64,000 bases of DNA from NCBI RefSeq assembly GCF_007858185.1, contig NZ_VFES01000025.1, positions 1 to 64,000 on the forward strand, given 5' to 3'. Shown in pieces: positions 43,348 through 52,468 of the stretch. This DNA is from Pseudomonas grimontii (GTDB lineage: Bacteria > Pseudomonadota > Gammaproteobacteria > Pseudomonadales > Pseudomonadaceae). The position numbers were made by a program, and so were the translations under genes. The first letter of the stretch is position 1, and each line of letters begins with the position of its first letter. Below the pieces are notes generated by a model. It was not told the origin of the DNA and searched no databases. It worked only from the letters and a program-made list of their open reading frames with translations.

Positions 43348-46300
43348 TCAAGCCTGCATTTCGCTGATGCCGACTTGTTGCAGTGCGTGTGCCAGGTCCA
43401 TCACCTGGTGACGCTCCCTCTCGTTGATCTGTTGCAATTGTTGGCCAAGGGTCGGTGCGCCAAAGACGCCGCGCAGGCCTTGGGCCGCATCGCCGCCGCT
43501 CTTGATCGACTGGTTGTCGAACGCTTTGAAGCCTGAGTCGCTGCCACCGGTATCGCGGTTGAACAGGCCTGACAACGTGCTTGAGCCAAATACCCCGCCG
43601 TCGCCGCCGCCGAAGCCAAGGAAACCCTGGCCACTGCCGTCCCCGCTACCGTCAGCGCTGAACACCTGGGCGATAAAGCTGGGCGACGACGCGCCGGTGT
43701 TGATGAAAATGCTGCCGATGGGCGGCAAGCCGCCACCCATCTCACGTTGCTCGAACAGCGGCGGGAAACCGATGGGCGAACCCAGATCGCCACCCGGACG
43801 GCCGAAGATGATCGGCTGCAACGGCTGGTTCGGCGCATCCTGGGGCGCAACCGGAACGGTGACGCGGAAGAGGGGGTCGCCCGTCAGCGCAATGGTGTTG
43901 ATCGCAAAATTGTTGGAGTTGGCAAAACCGCTGCCCGCGTTGCCCGCCAGGTCTACCACCAGGCTGGAATCCAACGTGATGAAGTTGCTCGGATCGTTGA
44001 TGTTCGCCGTGGGTGTCAGGGTCGCAGTCCAGGTCTTGCCGCCGTCGTTGGTGGCCAGGTTGGACACGGTGCCGTTGGCCACACTGAGGTCATCAAGCTC
44101 GAAGCCGCTGACCTTCTCGTTGAAGGTGAAGGTCACCGTGGTGGTCTGCCCGACCGTCAGACTGGGGTTGGCGACGCTGATGATCGCGGTAGGTCGCTCC
44201 CCATCAATCGCAAAGTTGTTGGAAATTACGATGCCGCTGCCGACGTTACCCGCGGCATCATTCACCAGGCTGGTGTCCAGTACGATCAGGTTGGTGGCAT
44301 CGCTGATGGCCGCCGTCGGCGTCAAGGTGGCGGTCCAGGTTTTACCGCCATCGCTGCTGGCCAGGTTGGACAAGACAGCATTGGCCACGCTCAGGTCTGA
44401 CAGATCGAAACCGCTGACCGCTTCACTGAAGCCGATGGTCACCGTGGTGGTCTGCCCGATGCCCAGGTTGTTGTCAGCTACGGAAATCGTCGCGGTTGGG
44501 CGCTGGGTGTCAATCGTGAAATTGTTGGAATCGGTGGTGCCGACGCCTGCGTTGCCGGCGCCGTTGACCAAGCCGGTATTGTCCAGGGTGATCAGGTTGG
44601 TGGTGTCGCTGGTGCTGGCGTTCGGTGTGAACGTGGCGGTCCAGGTAACACCGCCGTCGGCGGACATGACGTTGCTCAGCGTGCCGTTACTGATGTTCAG
44701 GTCGCTGTTGTCGAAACCGCTCACCGCTTCGTTGAAGGTGATGGTCACCTGGCTGGTTTCACCGATGTTCAGCGATGTATCGGCGACCACGATGGTTGCC
44801 GTCGGCACCTGCGTATCGATGCTGTAGTTGGCGGAATTGCTGGTACCGGTTCCGGTATTGCCCGCCGCGTCACTCACGCCGATGTTGTCCAGGGTGATCA
44901 GGTTGGTCGCGTCGCGCACGCCGAGGGTCGGGGTGAAGACGGCGGTCCAGGTCACGCCGCCGTCGCTGCTGCTGACAGCGCTCAGGGTGCCGTTGGCAAC
45001 GCTGAGGTCATCGTTGCTGAAACCGGTCACGGCCTCGCTGAAGGTGATGGTCACCAACGAGGTTTCTCCAACACTGAGGGAGGGATCGGCCAGCACAATC
45101 GTTGCAGTTGGGCGCTGGGTATCCAGCGCGTAGTTGTTGGAATCGGTGGTGCCGACGTTGGCGTTGCCGGCCAAATCAACGATGCCACCACTGTTTAGCG
45201 TGATGACGTTGCTGGTGTCGGCGACGCCATTGGTCGGCGTGAAAGTTGCAGTCCAGGTGATGCCGCCGTCACTGCTGCTCAGCCCCGAAATCAAGCCGTT
45301 GGCGACGGTCAGGTCAGCACTGGTGAACGCCGTTACGGCCTCGCTGAAGGTGATGGTCACCAGCGAGGTCTCGCCGGCGGCAATGGCGGTGTCGGCCACG
45401 ACGATGGTCGCGGTCGGGCGCACCGTGTCGACGGCGTAGGTGTTCGAATCGGTGGTGCCCACACCCGCGTTGCCGGCGCCGTTGACCAAGCCGGTATTGT
45501 CCAGGGTAATCACGTTGCTGGTGTCGGAAATACTGGCGCTCGGCGTAAACGTGGCCGTCCAGGTGACGCCGCCGTCGCTGCTGCTCAGAGTGCTGAGCGT
45601 GCCGTTGCTGACGGTCAGGTCCGCATTGTCGAACCCGCTGACCGCCGAGTTGAAGGTCACCGTGACCAACGATGTCTCGCCAATACTCAGCATGGTATCG
45701 GCGATGACGATGGTCGCCGTCGGCACGTTGGTGTCGACCTGGTAGTTGTTGGAGCTGGTGGTGCCGGTACCTGTGTTGCCCGCCGCATCGTTGATGCCGG
45801 TGTTGTTCAGGGTAATCACATTGGACGTGTCGCTGATACCGAGGGCCGGTGTGAAGGTGGCGGTCCAGGTGATACCACCATCACTGCTGCTGACCGCGCT
45901 CAATGTGCCATTGGCCACGCTCAGGTCCGAATTGTCGAAACCGCTGACCGCCTCGGAGAACGTAATGGTCACCAGCGAGGTTTCGCCGACGCTCAACGCA
46001 GTGTCAACCACGACGATGGTCGCGGTCGGGCGCTGGGTATCGATGGCGTAGTTGTTGGAGTCGGTGTTGCCACTGCCGACGTTGCCCGCCCCATCCACAA
46101 CGCCGGTGTTATTGAGGGTGATCAGGTTGGTGGCATCGCTGGTGCCGGCGCTCGGGGTGAAGGTCGCGGTGTAGGTGATATTGTCGCTGGTGCTCAGGCC
46201 GCTGAGGCTGCCGTTGGCAACGGTCAGGTCGGCCAGGGTGAAACCGGTCACCGCCTCACTGAAGGTAATCGTGACCAGGGACGTTTCGCCGATGTTCAGC

Positions 46301-49300
46301 GCGGTGTCGGCCACCACGATGGTGGCGGTCGGGCGCAGCATGTCGATGGCGTAGTTGTTGGAATCGGTGGTGCCGCTGCCGGCGTTGCCCGCCGCGTCAC
46401 TCACGCCAGTGTTGTCCAGGGTGATGAGGTTGCTGGCATCGCTGGTATTGGCGCTCGGCGTGAGCGTGCCGGTCCAGGTGATACCGCCGTCGCCGCTGCT
46501 CAGGCCGGTAAGCGTGCCGTTGGCGACCGTCAGGTCGGCGCTGGTAAAACCTGTCACCGCTTCGCTGAAGGTGATGGTCACCAGCGAGGTTTCGCCGACG
46601 CTCAGCGCGTTGTCGGCCACCACGATGGTGGCGGTGGGGCGCTGGGTATCGACAGCGTAGTTGTTGGAGTTGGTGGTACCACTGCCAGCATTACCGGCCG
46701 CGTCCGCCACACCGGTATTGGCCAGGACGATCAGGTTGGTGGCATCGCTGGTGCTGGCGCTCGGCGTGAGCGTCGCGGTCCAGGTGATACCGCCGTCGCT
46801 GCTGCTCAGCCCGCTCAACACGCCATTGGCAACGGTCAGGTCGGCCAGGGTGAAACCGGTCACGGCCTCGCTGAAGGTGATGGTCACCAGCGAGGTTTCG
46901 CCGATGCTCAGGGCGTTGTCGGCCACCACGATGGTGGCGGTCGGGCGCAGGGTATCGATGGCATAGTTATTGGAATCGGTGGTGCCACTGCCGGCGTTGT
47001 CCGCCAGGTCACTCAAGCCGGTGTTGTCCAGGGTGATCAGGTTGGTGGTGTCACTGGTGCTGGCGCTCGGGGTAAGCGTGCCGGTCCAGGTGATACCGCC
47101 GTCGCCGCTGCTCAGGCCGGTGACCGTACCGTTGGCGACCGTCAGGTCGGCGCTGGTAAAGCCTGTCACCGCTTCGCTGAAGGTGATGGTCACCAGCGAG
47201 GTTTCGCCGACGCTTAGCGCGTTGTCGGCCACCACAATGGTGGCGGTCGGGCGTTGCGTGTCGACGGCGTAGTTATTGGAATTGATAGAGCCCACACCAA
47301 CATTGCCACTGAGGTCTGCCACGCCGGTTTTATTCAGGACAATGAGATTGGTGGCATCGGTGATAGCCGCGTCCGGCGTCAGCGTGGCCGTCCAGGTGAT
47401 GCCACCGTCGCTGCTGCTCAGGCCGCTGATTGAGCCGTTGGCAACGGTCAGGTCGGCGGTGGTGAAACCGCTGACTGCTTCGCTGAAGGTGATGGTCACT
47501 ACGCTCGTTTCGCCGATCCTGAGGGCGGTGTCGGTGACCACGATGGACGCCGTGGGTGCCACGGTATCGTTGACGATGTAGTTGTTCGAGTCAGTGGTGC
47601 CCACACCTGCATTGCCAGCCAAGTCGGTCACGCCGGTGTTGTTCAGGGTGATGATGTTGGTGGTGTCAGCAATGTTGCCGGCTGCGGTCAACGTCCCCGT
47701 CCATGTGATCCCACCGTCGCCACTGGTCAAGGTCCCGACGCTGCCGTTCTGCACTGCCAGGTCTGCCGCAGTGAGGCCGGTCACGGCTTCGGAGAAGGTG
47801 ATGGTCACCAGCGACGTACCGCCGGAGTTCAGGTTGGTATTGGCGACCACGACGGTCGCGGTGGGAGGTGTCTCGTCCGGCACATAGTTGGTGTTGAGAG
47901 TGCCGCCGTCACCATAGATATTGACCACCGACGCCGGAGAAACACCGGCAGAGCCCGCGCTCGTCCCCCCTACGCCGCTGCCGCCGACGTTACCGGCCAG
48001 TGCCATGAAGTTGGCCGCGGTCATCAGGATCGAACCCTTGTTCCAGATAGCACCGACGCCGACGCCACCCGCACCGCCCGCCTGGAGGTAGCTACCCCCC
48101 GCACCGCCGCCACCGCCACCACCGCCGGCACCCACGTTATTGGAAATGACCGAGTTACCGATGACCCGCAAGGTCGCGCCGGTATCGTTGTAGATCCCGC
48201 CGACTGCACCGCCGCCAGCGCCACCGATGTCGTCATAGCCGTCACCACCGCCGCCACCGCCGATGGACAATCCGCCACTGGTGGCCGTGCCACCGGCCGA
48301 ACCGGTGCTATAACCCGGATACGCCGCACCGCCGGCGCCACCGGTGGTGGAACCGCCACGCCCGCCAATATTGAAGAAACCACCGCCCGCACCGCCCTGC
48401 CCCGCCGTGCCGTTGGAGCCCGTGGAGTTGAGCGTATCGCCGCCCTTGCCGCCGGTACCGCCGGTGATCGCGCCGCCGCCGCCACCGCCGCCCCCGGCAT
48501 ATTGCGGCGTTACACCGCCGCCGCCGCCACCGCCCGAAGCGGCGTTCGCGGTCACCGTGACGTTTTTCAGGGTCAAGGTACCGGCGTTGTAGATGCCGCC
48601 GCCCTTGCTCACCAGCGCATCGTCGCCGCCGTTACCGCCGTTGCCTGCCGCCATGCCACGGGTAATCACCAAGCCATCGAGGGTGGCCGTGGTGCCGGCC
48701 GTCACATTGATGACCTGTGTGCGGTACTGGCCGTCGAGGGTCACGTCGGCCACGTTGTCGTTATTGAGGTCACCATCGATAGTGACGTTCTTGTCGATCA
48801 CCAGCACCGACGTCAGCCCGATGGTCATGGTGTTATTGAACGTGACAATGTCGCCGTTCTGCGCGGACGTCAGCGCCGCGCGCAGGGAACCCACGCCGGC
48901 ATTGAGGTTGTTGGTGGCGGTCCAGGTTGCCAGGCCCCATTGATACTCGCTCATGGCGCTGGCCGACAGCACGTTGGCGCTTTCGATATTGCCCGTGGCG
49001 ATTTCCAGGTCCCAGTCGCCACCCAGGCCGGTGCGGTCGGTTGACGCCGCCACGTCGCGGCCGGTCAACTGCGCCAATGAATCGACCAGGCTCAAGCCAC
49101 GCTCGCCTTCGGCGGTGTAGCAGCCATAGATCAGGATATCGCCACCGACATTCATGTCCTGGCCGATCTGCGCCAGCACCTCGCTGCGGGCCTGGACGTT
49201 ATCCGCCGACAGGTAGCTGTTGCCCAACCACAAATCGCCGGCGTTACCGTGGGCGATGATCTGCACCGAGCTGACGCCCTGGTGGCTATCCAAGTAGTCG

Positions 49301-49662
49301 GCGATCTGCTGCAAACCGTCCTTGGTCGCATCCAGTTGCACCACCTGGGTACCGGTCGCCACGCCTTCGAGCAGGCTGGCGGAATCCTTGACTCGTGAGT
49401 CGACGAACAGCACGCTCTTGCCCGGCACCGCCGCCTGGGTCGCATCGACCTGGCCCTGGGGCGCGTGAGTGTCCGCCGGCTGATCCGCCGTGGGGGTCTT
49501 GGCCGCCTCGGCCGTAGGCTGGGCATCCGGCTGCGCGGCATCGACCACGGTTGCGGCCACTGCACCGTCGAACAGCATTCGCGGCTCCAGGAACATGATC
49601 ATTGGCGATGCCAGGGCGTGTGCACCCTCGGTTACCCGCGATTTGCCTTTGCTCCACCACAT
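43348..49662 (-). CDS. Giant LEPR-XLL/DUF4347 protein with 13 Ig-like repeats
   Basis: The ATG at 49662 follows AGGTGA by about six bases and gives 2104 residues without a Sec signal. The order is: LEPRMLFDGA motif (residues 25-34), an Ala/Pro/Gln linker, a DUF4347 domain (about 83-235) with His138 in IIAHGNAG and Cys181 in LIYGCYTAEG, a beta-helix-like region with extreme Gly-rich runs (about 250-590), 13 Ig-like (Big_12-like) repeats of about 102 residues (about 596-1924), and a Gly/Asp-rich tail ending in a Gln/Glu helix. It is probably a secreted surface adhesin. Canonical RTX nonapeptides are not seen. Confidence 0.88.
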   Translation of the reverse strand: MWWSKGKSRVTEGAHALASPMIMFLEPRMLFDGAVAATVVDAAQPDAQPTAEAAKTPTADQPADTHAPQGQVDATQAAVPGKSVLFVDSRVKDSASLLEGVATGTQVVQLDATKDGLQQIADYLDSHQGVSSVQIIAHGNAGDLWLGNSYLSADNVQARSEVLAQIGQDMNVGGDILIYGCYTAEGERGLSLVDSLAQLTGRDVAASTDRTGLGGDWDLEIATGNIESANVLSASAMSEYQWGLATWTATNNLNAGVGSLRAALTSAQNGDIVTFNNTMTIGLTSVLVIDKNVTIDGDLNNDNVADVTLDGQYRTQVINVTAGTTATLDGLVITRGMAAGNGGNGGDDALVSKGGGIYNAGTLTLKNVTVTANAASGGGGGGGVTPQYAGGGGGGGGAITGGTGGKGGDTLNSTGSNGTAGQGGAGGGFFNIGGRGGSTTGGAGGAAYPGYSTGSAGGTATSGGLSIGGGGGGDGYDDIGGAGGGAVGGIYNDTGATLRVIGNSVISNNVGAGGGGGGGGAGGSYLQAGGAGGVGVGAIWNKGSILMTAANFMALAGNVGGSGVGGTSAGSAGVSPASVVNIYGDGGTLNTNYVPDETPPTATVVVANTNLNSGGTSLVTITFSEAVTGLTAADLAVQNGSVGTLTSGDGGITWTGTLTAAGNIADTTNIITLNNTGVTDLAGNAGVGTTDSNNYIVNDTVAPTASIVVTDTALRIGETSVVTITFSEAVSGFTTADLTVANGSISGLSSSDGGITWTATLTPDAAITDATNLIVLNKTGVADLSGNVGVGSINSNNYAVDTQRPTATIVVADNALSVGETSLVTITFSEAVTGFTSADLTVANGTVTGLSSGDGGITWTGTLTPSASTSDTTNLITLDNTGLSDLADNAGSGTTDSNNYAIDTLRPTATIVVADNALSIGETSLVTITFSEAVTGFTLADLTVANGVLSGLSSSDGGITWTATLTPSASTSDATNLIVLANTGVADAAGNAGSGTTNSNNYAVDTQRPTATIVVADNALSVGETSLVTITFSEAVTGFTSADLTVANGTLTGLSSGDGGITWTGTLTPSANTSDASNLITLDNTGVSDAAGNAGSGTTDSNNYAIDMLRPTATIVVADTALNIGETSLVTITFSEAVTGFTLADLTVANGSLSGLSTSDNITYTATFTPSAGTSDATNLITLNNTGVVDGAGNVGSGNTDSNNYAIDTQRPTATIVVVDTALSVGETSLVTITFSEAVSGFDNSDLSVANGTLSAVSSSDGGITWTATFTPALGISDTSNVITLNNTGINDAAGNTGTGTTSSNNYQVDTNVPTATIVIADTMLSIGETSLVTVTFNSAVSGFDNADLTVSNGTLSTLSSSDGGVTWTATFTPSASISDTSNVITLDNTGLVNGAGNAGVGTTDSNTYAVDTVRPTATIVVADTAIAAGETSLVTITFSEAVTAFTSADLTVANGLISGLSSSDGGITWTATFTPTNGVADTSNVITLNSGGIVDLAGNANVGTTDSNNYALDTQRPTATIVLADPSLSVGETSLVTITFSEAVTGFSNDDLSVANGTLSAVSSSDGGVTWTAVFTPTLGVRDATNLITLDNIGVSDAAGNTGTGTSNSANYSIDTQVPTATIVVADTSLNIGETSQVTITFNEAVSGFDNSDLNISNGTLSNVMSADGGVTWTATFTPNASTSDTTNLITLDNTGLVNGAGNAGVGTTDSNNFTIDTQRPTATISVADNNLGIGQTTTVTIGFSEAVSGFDLSDLSVANAVLSNLASSDGGKTWTATLTPTAAISDATNLIVLDTSLVNDAAGNVGSGIVISNNFAIDGERPTAIISVANPSLTVGQTTTVTFTFNEKVSGFELDDLSVANGTVSNLATNDGGKTWTATLTPTANINDPSNFITLDSSLVVDLAGNAGSGFANSNNFAINTIALTGDPLFRVTVPVAPQDAPNQPLQPIIFGRPGGDLGSPIGFPPLFEQREMGGGLPPIGSIFINTGASSPSFIAQVFSADGSGDGSGQGFLGFGGGDGGVFGSSTLSGLFNRDTGGSDSGFKAFDNQSIKSGGDAAQGLRGVFGAPTLGQQLQQINERERHQVMDLAHALQQVGISEMQA
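43890..47875 (-). repeat. 13 tandem 306-bp repeats encoding Ig-like domains
   Basis: Each unit begins with a variant of PTATIVVAD, has VTITFSEAVTGF at about residue 20 and ends SNNYAIDTQ. The DNA period is 306 bp, with one 303-bp unit (about 46050-46355). Several middle units are nearly identical, pointing to recent homogenisation. Each repeat has one conserved Tyr flanked by Asp residues, and Ser/Thr are abundant throughout. Confidence 0.9.
47990..48600 (-). other. Gly-run segment inside the giant protein
   Basis: This stretch encodes runs of five to eight consecutive Gly (GGGGGGG near VTPQYAG and NNVGAGGGGGG), interspersed with GIYN and GTLTL strands. It fits a parallel beta-helix with Gly-loop insertions, as in pectate-lyase-like polymorphic outer membrane repeats. 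Confidence 0.7.
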
Positions 49663-49714
49663 GACGATCACCTGGACTCGAACGCTTTGAACACGCAAAA
49701 AAGAAAAACCGCAA

Positions 49715-50548
49715 TCAGCTGATCGCGGCGTCGGTTTTCATACGAATGACATTGGCTGCACTGGCAGACCCATCGCGCCAGAACGACAACGCGGCATACT
49801 TTTCAAACAGGTCCGGCGGTAACACGGTTCGCCGGGCTTGTGGCGCGACCTTGGGCTTGACCTTGTGCAGGCCGGCAAGCCCCAGCGCCTCGTCAAAGGC
49901 CGGTGCGTCGTAGGTCAGGTGATTGAAATCATGTTCGAACCACGGTTCACCGATGAACTCATACACCAGCCGCATCACGCGCTCCGGGGCCTGGCTCAAC
50001 AAGTCGTAATCGACGATCAGCAACGACTCGGCGTTCTCGCCGTAATACGCCTCTTTGAGCGCCGTCCAGGCAAAGCCCACCAAGCGATTACGCTGGGCCA
50101 GGGTTTCGCAACGGCTGTACACGGTGTTGCGCTCGTCATCGTCATTGAACAGTTTGGTGTTCTCGAACGGATTGGCGCGGTACAGACGTTCAAGGCTGTC
50201 CAAGACCCACGCCACGTTGCGCACGCAGGCGATTACCTTGCCCTGGGGGAACAGGTCATGCAGTGCGGGCATGCGCGCGCACCACTGGCGATTGGTGTCG
50301 AACACCACCGGGGTGGAGGTCTGGTTGGCGTAATAGGAGTCGAATAGCCCGCGCAACAAACGGCGGCGAGTGCCGGCATCGATCACCGAGCCGAACTCAC
50401 TGCCGGCGCTGCATTGCGCCAGCACCCCGTTGAACAAAGGGCTCACTGGGCTGCTCATGCCTGCGTGGAAACGCGGGTTCTGCAGGAGAATCGCAGAGAG
50501 CAGAGTCGAACCGGAACGCGGCAGTCCGGAGATAAAGTGATACTGCAT
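49715..50548 (-). CDS. PAPS-dependent sulfotransferase family protein
   Basis: The ATG at 50548 follows GGTGA and gives 277 residues. The 5'-phosphosulfate loop is GLPRSGSTLL (residues 8-17) and the 3'-phosphate motif is in VIACVRNVAWVLDSLERLY. These are the two PAPS-binding elements of sulfotransferases. It acts in the cytoplasm and transfers sulfate to an unidentified hydroxyl, either on a protein Tyr or on a sugar. It lies between the GT39 gene and the giant protein gene, 53 bases before the latter, and shares an operon with cysC. Confidence 0.9.
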   Translation of the reverse strand: MQYHFISGLPRSGSTLLSAILLQNPRFHAGMSSPVSPLFNGVLAQCSAGSEFGSVIDAGTRRRLLRGLFDSYYANQTSTPVVFDTNRQWCARMPALHDLFPQGKVIACVRNVAWVLDSLERLYRANPFENTKLFNDDDERNTVYSRCETLAQRNRLVGFAWTALKEAYYGENAESLLIVDYDLLSQAPERVMRLVYEFIGEPWFEHDFNHLTYDAPAFDEALGLAGLHKVKPKVAPQARRTVLPPDLFEKYAALSFWRDGSASAANVIRMKTDAAIS

Positions 50549-50664
50549 CCGTTCACCACTTTGTAGGACAACATCCATTTGTCGCCGAAGAGTAGTTGAA
50601 GATTGCACGCACCACTAGGACGCAGTTGCCACCATTTTGATATTCCTTTCATAACGAATGGGTA

Positions 50665-52269
50665 TTAGCGGCAACCTTCCGGTCGCAAGGGCTCGGGGCC
50701 GCGGCACAACACATAAAGACGCGCCCTCGCCCCGCCGCCATCTTGTTGGCTGACTAGTCGCCAATCCGCTGGCAGCGGCGCAAATTCGTCCGGCTGTTCG
50801 TTGCTGCTGATCAGCCAGACACGCCGGGTATCGGCCGGCAAATCCGACAAACGGTCGAGGTAGATGCGCCCGCCGTCCTGGTCCACCAGGGTGCCAAAGC
50901 CGTAGGCATTCGGCCGGGTTGGCGTGCCATCGGCCTTGGGCGGGGTGTAGAGCTGCAACTGGGCGTCGGTCTGGTCGTAATACACGTAGCTGAGGTACCA
51001 CAGCATGTCACTGAGAACGATGCGGTCGTCCTCCTGGTAGTTGCGATTGACGAACTCCACTGGGCCGTTGAACTGGTCATGTTCATCCACCGTGAAGTTG
51101 TTCTTCAGCCCCAGCAGTTCCACACCGACCAACAGCACGAACAGCGCCGCCCCCAGCAGAGACAGGCGCGAGGGCAAGCGGTCGATGGCTATCGTCACCA
51201 GAATCGGCAAGCCCAGGGCGTATACCGTGAGGTAACGCTCGATAAACACCGGGGAGATAAACGACACGCCGTAGACGAGTAACAGCGGCAACAGGAAGAA
51301 CAGCGCCAACAGGCTGGCCGGACGATAACGCTCGCGATCACGCCAGGCCGTAACACCCACTACACCCAGCAGCAGCAACGGGAACAGCCAGAACAGCGGC
51401 GCCCAAATGCCCAGGCCCTCATCCTGGAGCAGAAACTGCCAGATCATCGACGGCACGGAGAGCAGGCTGACCGGGTCTTCCCAGCCTATATCGCCGCCCA
51501 CCTTGAGTTCATCGACATGCTGCACCAGGCCCAGCAGGTTCGGCAGCCACGGCAGGTACAACAGCACGATGACCACGTTGGCCAGCCACCACTGCCGACG
51601 CAGAATCAGGCGCTCGCCAGGCCGCTGGGACGTGCACAGCACGCCCAGCCACGCCCAATGCACCAGCACGCACAACGCGGTGAAGTAGTGGGTGTAGAAA
51701 CCGGCGGCCATCAGCAACACGTAGGCCACCAGGCAGCGGCTGCGTTCGGGTTGGCGCACCCAATACACCAGCGCCAACGTGGCGGCCAGCAGCCACACGC
51801 CGAGCAGCGAATACATCCGCACTTCCTGGCTATAGCGCACCGCCGTGGGCATCAGCGCCAGCAGTACGCCGGCCAATACGGCGGCACGCTGGGTCGACAG
51901 CTGGCGTGTCAGCCAGACGCCAAGCCCCACGACCACCACGCCGGGCAGCGCACTCATGCTGCGTATGGACCAGATCCCGTCGCCAAACAGTTCGATCCAG
52001 CCGCGCAGCATGAAAAAGTACAGGGGTGGATGCACATCGTGCGCGGCGTGAAACCACAGGTCGCCCACGGCGTATTCGCTCAGCAGCAGGCTGGAGCCTT
52101 CGTCGCCCCAGATCGCCGCCGCCGTCAGGCCATAAAAACGCACGGCCATGGCCAGCGCCAGGATCGGCAACCACCATAGCCGGCTCAGCCATCCGGCGCC
52201 TGCCCAGGCGCCGTTGTACGCGGTAACGGCCGCAGCCTTTTCGTCTTGCTCTACCACAGACCGTCGCAC
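50665..52269 (-). CDS. GT39/ArnT-like membrane glycosyltransferase
   Basis: A GTG at 52269 with AGGGG upstream gives 534 residues; the longer frame to 52332 lacks a better site. The protein has about ten to twelve membrane helices and the GT39/PMT signature WGDEGSSLL in the first periplasmic loop, then DVHPPLYF. A C-terminal periplasmic domain of about 130 residues carries FNGPVEFVNRNYQEDD. It would use a polyprenyl-linked sugar on the periplasmic side. As first gene of the operon it may glycosylate the giant Ser/Thr-rich protein. Confidence 0.87.
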   Translation of the reverse strand: MRRSVVEQDEKAAAVTAYNGAWAGAGWLSRLWWLPILALAMAVRFYGLTAAAIWGDEGSSLLLSEYAVGDLWFHAAHDVHPPLYFFMLRGWIELFGDGIWSIRSMSALPGVVVVGLGVWLTRQLSTQRAAVLAGVLLALMPTAVRYSQEVRMYSLLGVWLLAATLALVYWVRQPERSRCLVAYVLLMAAGFYTHYFTALCVLVHWAWLGVLCTSQRPGERLILRRQWWLANVVIVLLYLPWLPNLLGLVQHVDELKVGGDIGWEDPVSLLSVPSMIWQFLLQDEGLGIWAPLFWLFPLLLLGVVGVTAWRDRERYRPASLLALFFLLPLLLVYGVSFISPVFIERYLTVYALGLPILVTIAIDRLPSRLSLLGAALFVLLVGVELLGLKNNFTVDEHDQFNGPVEFVNRNYQEDDRIVLSDMLWYLSYVYYDQTDAQLQLYTPPKADGTPTRPNAYGFGTLVDQDGGRIYLDRLSDLPADTRRVWLISSNEQPDEFAPLPADWRLVSQQDGGGARARLYVLCRGPEPLRPEGCR

Positions 52270-52411
52270 CTCAATTCCCCTGCCATTGCCTGTTTCCAAA
52301 GCAAAACCCGTGCATGCACAAACAGTCGCCACTCTAGGTCAAAAGCCCCCGGTTCGCTCGCTGTTTCGAAAGCGCCAGGCAGCGAGCGAGCGCTGCGTCT
52401 ACGCTCTGCGA

Positions 52412-52434
52412 TGACGCCCGATCGATTGGCGTCA
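52412..52434. promoter_or_regulatory. Palindrome in the divergent GT39/tail-collar promoter region
   Basis: The perfect inverted repeat TGACGCC-CGATCGATT-GGCGTCA lies in the 199 bases between the two divergent genes, 143 bases before the GT39 start and 35 before the collar ATG. It could be an operator controlling both directions; no regulator gene is adjacent. Nothing else is clear in the intergenic region. Confidence 0.4.
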
Positions 52435-52468
52435 CACCCCGTAAAGCCCATACAAGGATGAACGAATC

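Noticed and set aside
44828..47887. A ladder of about 101-codon plus-strand frames spaced by 306 bases
   Set aside because: They are antisense shadows of the 13 Ig-like repeats, each starting and ending at the same place in the unit, not a tandem gene family.
47990..48600. Possible PE_PGRS-like or sequencing-artefact origin of the Gly runs
   Set aside because: The reading frame remains open through the whole segment and strand-like GTLTL/GIYN units recur, which fits a beta-helix domain of the same gene.
43348..49662. Type I secretion RTX adhesin of the LapA class
   Set aside because: No calcium-binding GGxGxDxUx nonapeptide series, no LapBCE ABC exporter and no LapD/LapG genes are present in the window.
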